The position numbers and the translations under genes are program-made. A DNA stretch of 64,000 bases, from the NCBI RefSeq assembly GCF_027213645.1, contig NZ_JAPWGL010000003.1, positions 372,001 through 436,000 of the forward strand, written 5' to 3'. The DNA is from Pedobacter rhodius (lineage in GTDB: Bacteria > Bacteroidota > Bacteroidia > Sphingobacteriales > Sphingobacteriaceae). The notes under the pieces are model-generated. The model did not search any database. It had not been told where the DNA came from and saw only the letters and a list, made by a program, of their open reading frames with translations. How positions within the stretch are numbered: position 1 is the first letter of the stretch; the number at the start of each line of letters is the position of its first letter. Of the stretch, positions 63,657-64,000 are shown in pieces.

Positions 63657-64000
63657 ATTTTGTCTACTGCAGGCACGAGTTTTTCAAGGAAAGTTTTTTT
63701 TAGGAAGGGTCAATCCGCAACCATTGTTGTTACACGTGCATCATTTATATTGTAATCCCCCCTTAAAGATTGTTAAGTCGTTCCTCCTCATCTGCACGCG
63801 GTAGGCAATTACGAATATGGAATTCTTAGAAAGAAACAATCTATATATCTTATATGGTGGTTTTATATGATACAGATGAAGGCTTTTCGCTTAATGGGTT
63901 TATCGCATTAAGATTCCCGCCTGCGCGAGAATGACTACTGGAGGAGAAGGCCGGCTGTTAATTCGGCGCGATTAAAAGACCAACATCGCTAATTTCTAAA

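Larger units (their letters stand above)
63087..64000. other. Non-coding region at the end of the window
   Basis: These 914 bases have no supportable gene. They contain an imperfect 10-bp repeat block (63212-63300) and two copies of a 45-bp dispersed repeat (63443 and 63611). The rest is AT-rich with short inverted stretches and an apparently repeat-derived look. Confidence 0.5.

Noticed and set aside
63213..63657. Short open frames in the final non-coding region
   Set aside because: They run through repeat arrays and have no protein-like composition.
1..64000. CRISPR array, insertion sequence, integrase or rRNA
   Set aside because: No regularly spaced repeats with unique spacers, transposase or integrase motifs or rRNA segments were seen.

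Overview
The window reads as chromosomal DNA of a Bacteroidota, most likely Sphingobacteriaceae close to Pedobacter. This rests on the AT-rich sequence, weak Shine-Dalgarno signals, a Bacteroidota-type T6SS, four SusC/SusD pairs whose SusC proteins share an almost identical signal peptide, Bacteroidota-style TTTG/TAnnTTT promoters, and LytTR/LytS signalling. The genus is inferred from protein style, not from a search.

Region 1 (1-16440) is the downstream part of a T6SS locus: the 3' part of tssH/clpV, sheath genes tssB and tssC, an unrelated flavodoxin-like gene, two tandem hcp genes, a lysozyme-like effector with a lipoprotein that is its likely immunity protein, vgrG, two uncharacterised genes, and two effector genes. 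These effectors share an about 1.1 kb, nearly identical PAAR-like front end and carry different C-terminal toxins: a TNT-type NAD glycohydrolase and a DNA/RNA non-specific nuclease. An immunity island follows (YezG/DUF600-like, GAD-like, SUKH-like). Several of its members are frameshifted or decayed, which suggests repeated toxin/immunity turnover.

Region 2 (16437-20851) holds a stand-alone receiver-domain protein, an Mla-type lipid transport operon (mlaE-mlaF-mlaD, minus strand) and a periplasmic transglutaminase-like protein.

Region 3 (20858-30154) is the most interesting part. A minus-strand operon encodes an outer-membrane beta-barrel/TonB-type protein, three short peptides with double-glycine leaders and an identical five-cysteine spacing, a radical SAM/SPASM maturase and a C39-peptidase ABC exporter. 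Divergent from it are a LytTR response regulator and a LytS-family histidine kinase. A pair of direct repeats with a 21-bp period lies in the divergent promoter region, and a second pair lies just before the kinase gene. I read this as a self-regulated RiPP (ribosomally made, modified peptide) system, possibly a signal or a bacteriocin, that appears not to have been described in detail.

Region 4 (30389-37026) contains ordinary genes: a GIN-domain protein, a lipoprotein with a Cys/His tail, tRNA-Arg(CCT), a VOC protein, azoR, metG, LD-carboxypeptidase and DoxX.

Region 5 (37042-61701, all minus) has four SusC/SusD pairs, a DUF1735-type lipoprotein, two paralogous orphan secreted proteins and a large M14 metallopeptidase. 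No glycoside hydrolases are present, so peptide or protein uptake is more likely than glycan use. MurF follows on the plus strand. The last 900 bases are non-coding and hold short repeat families.
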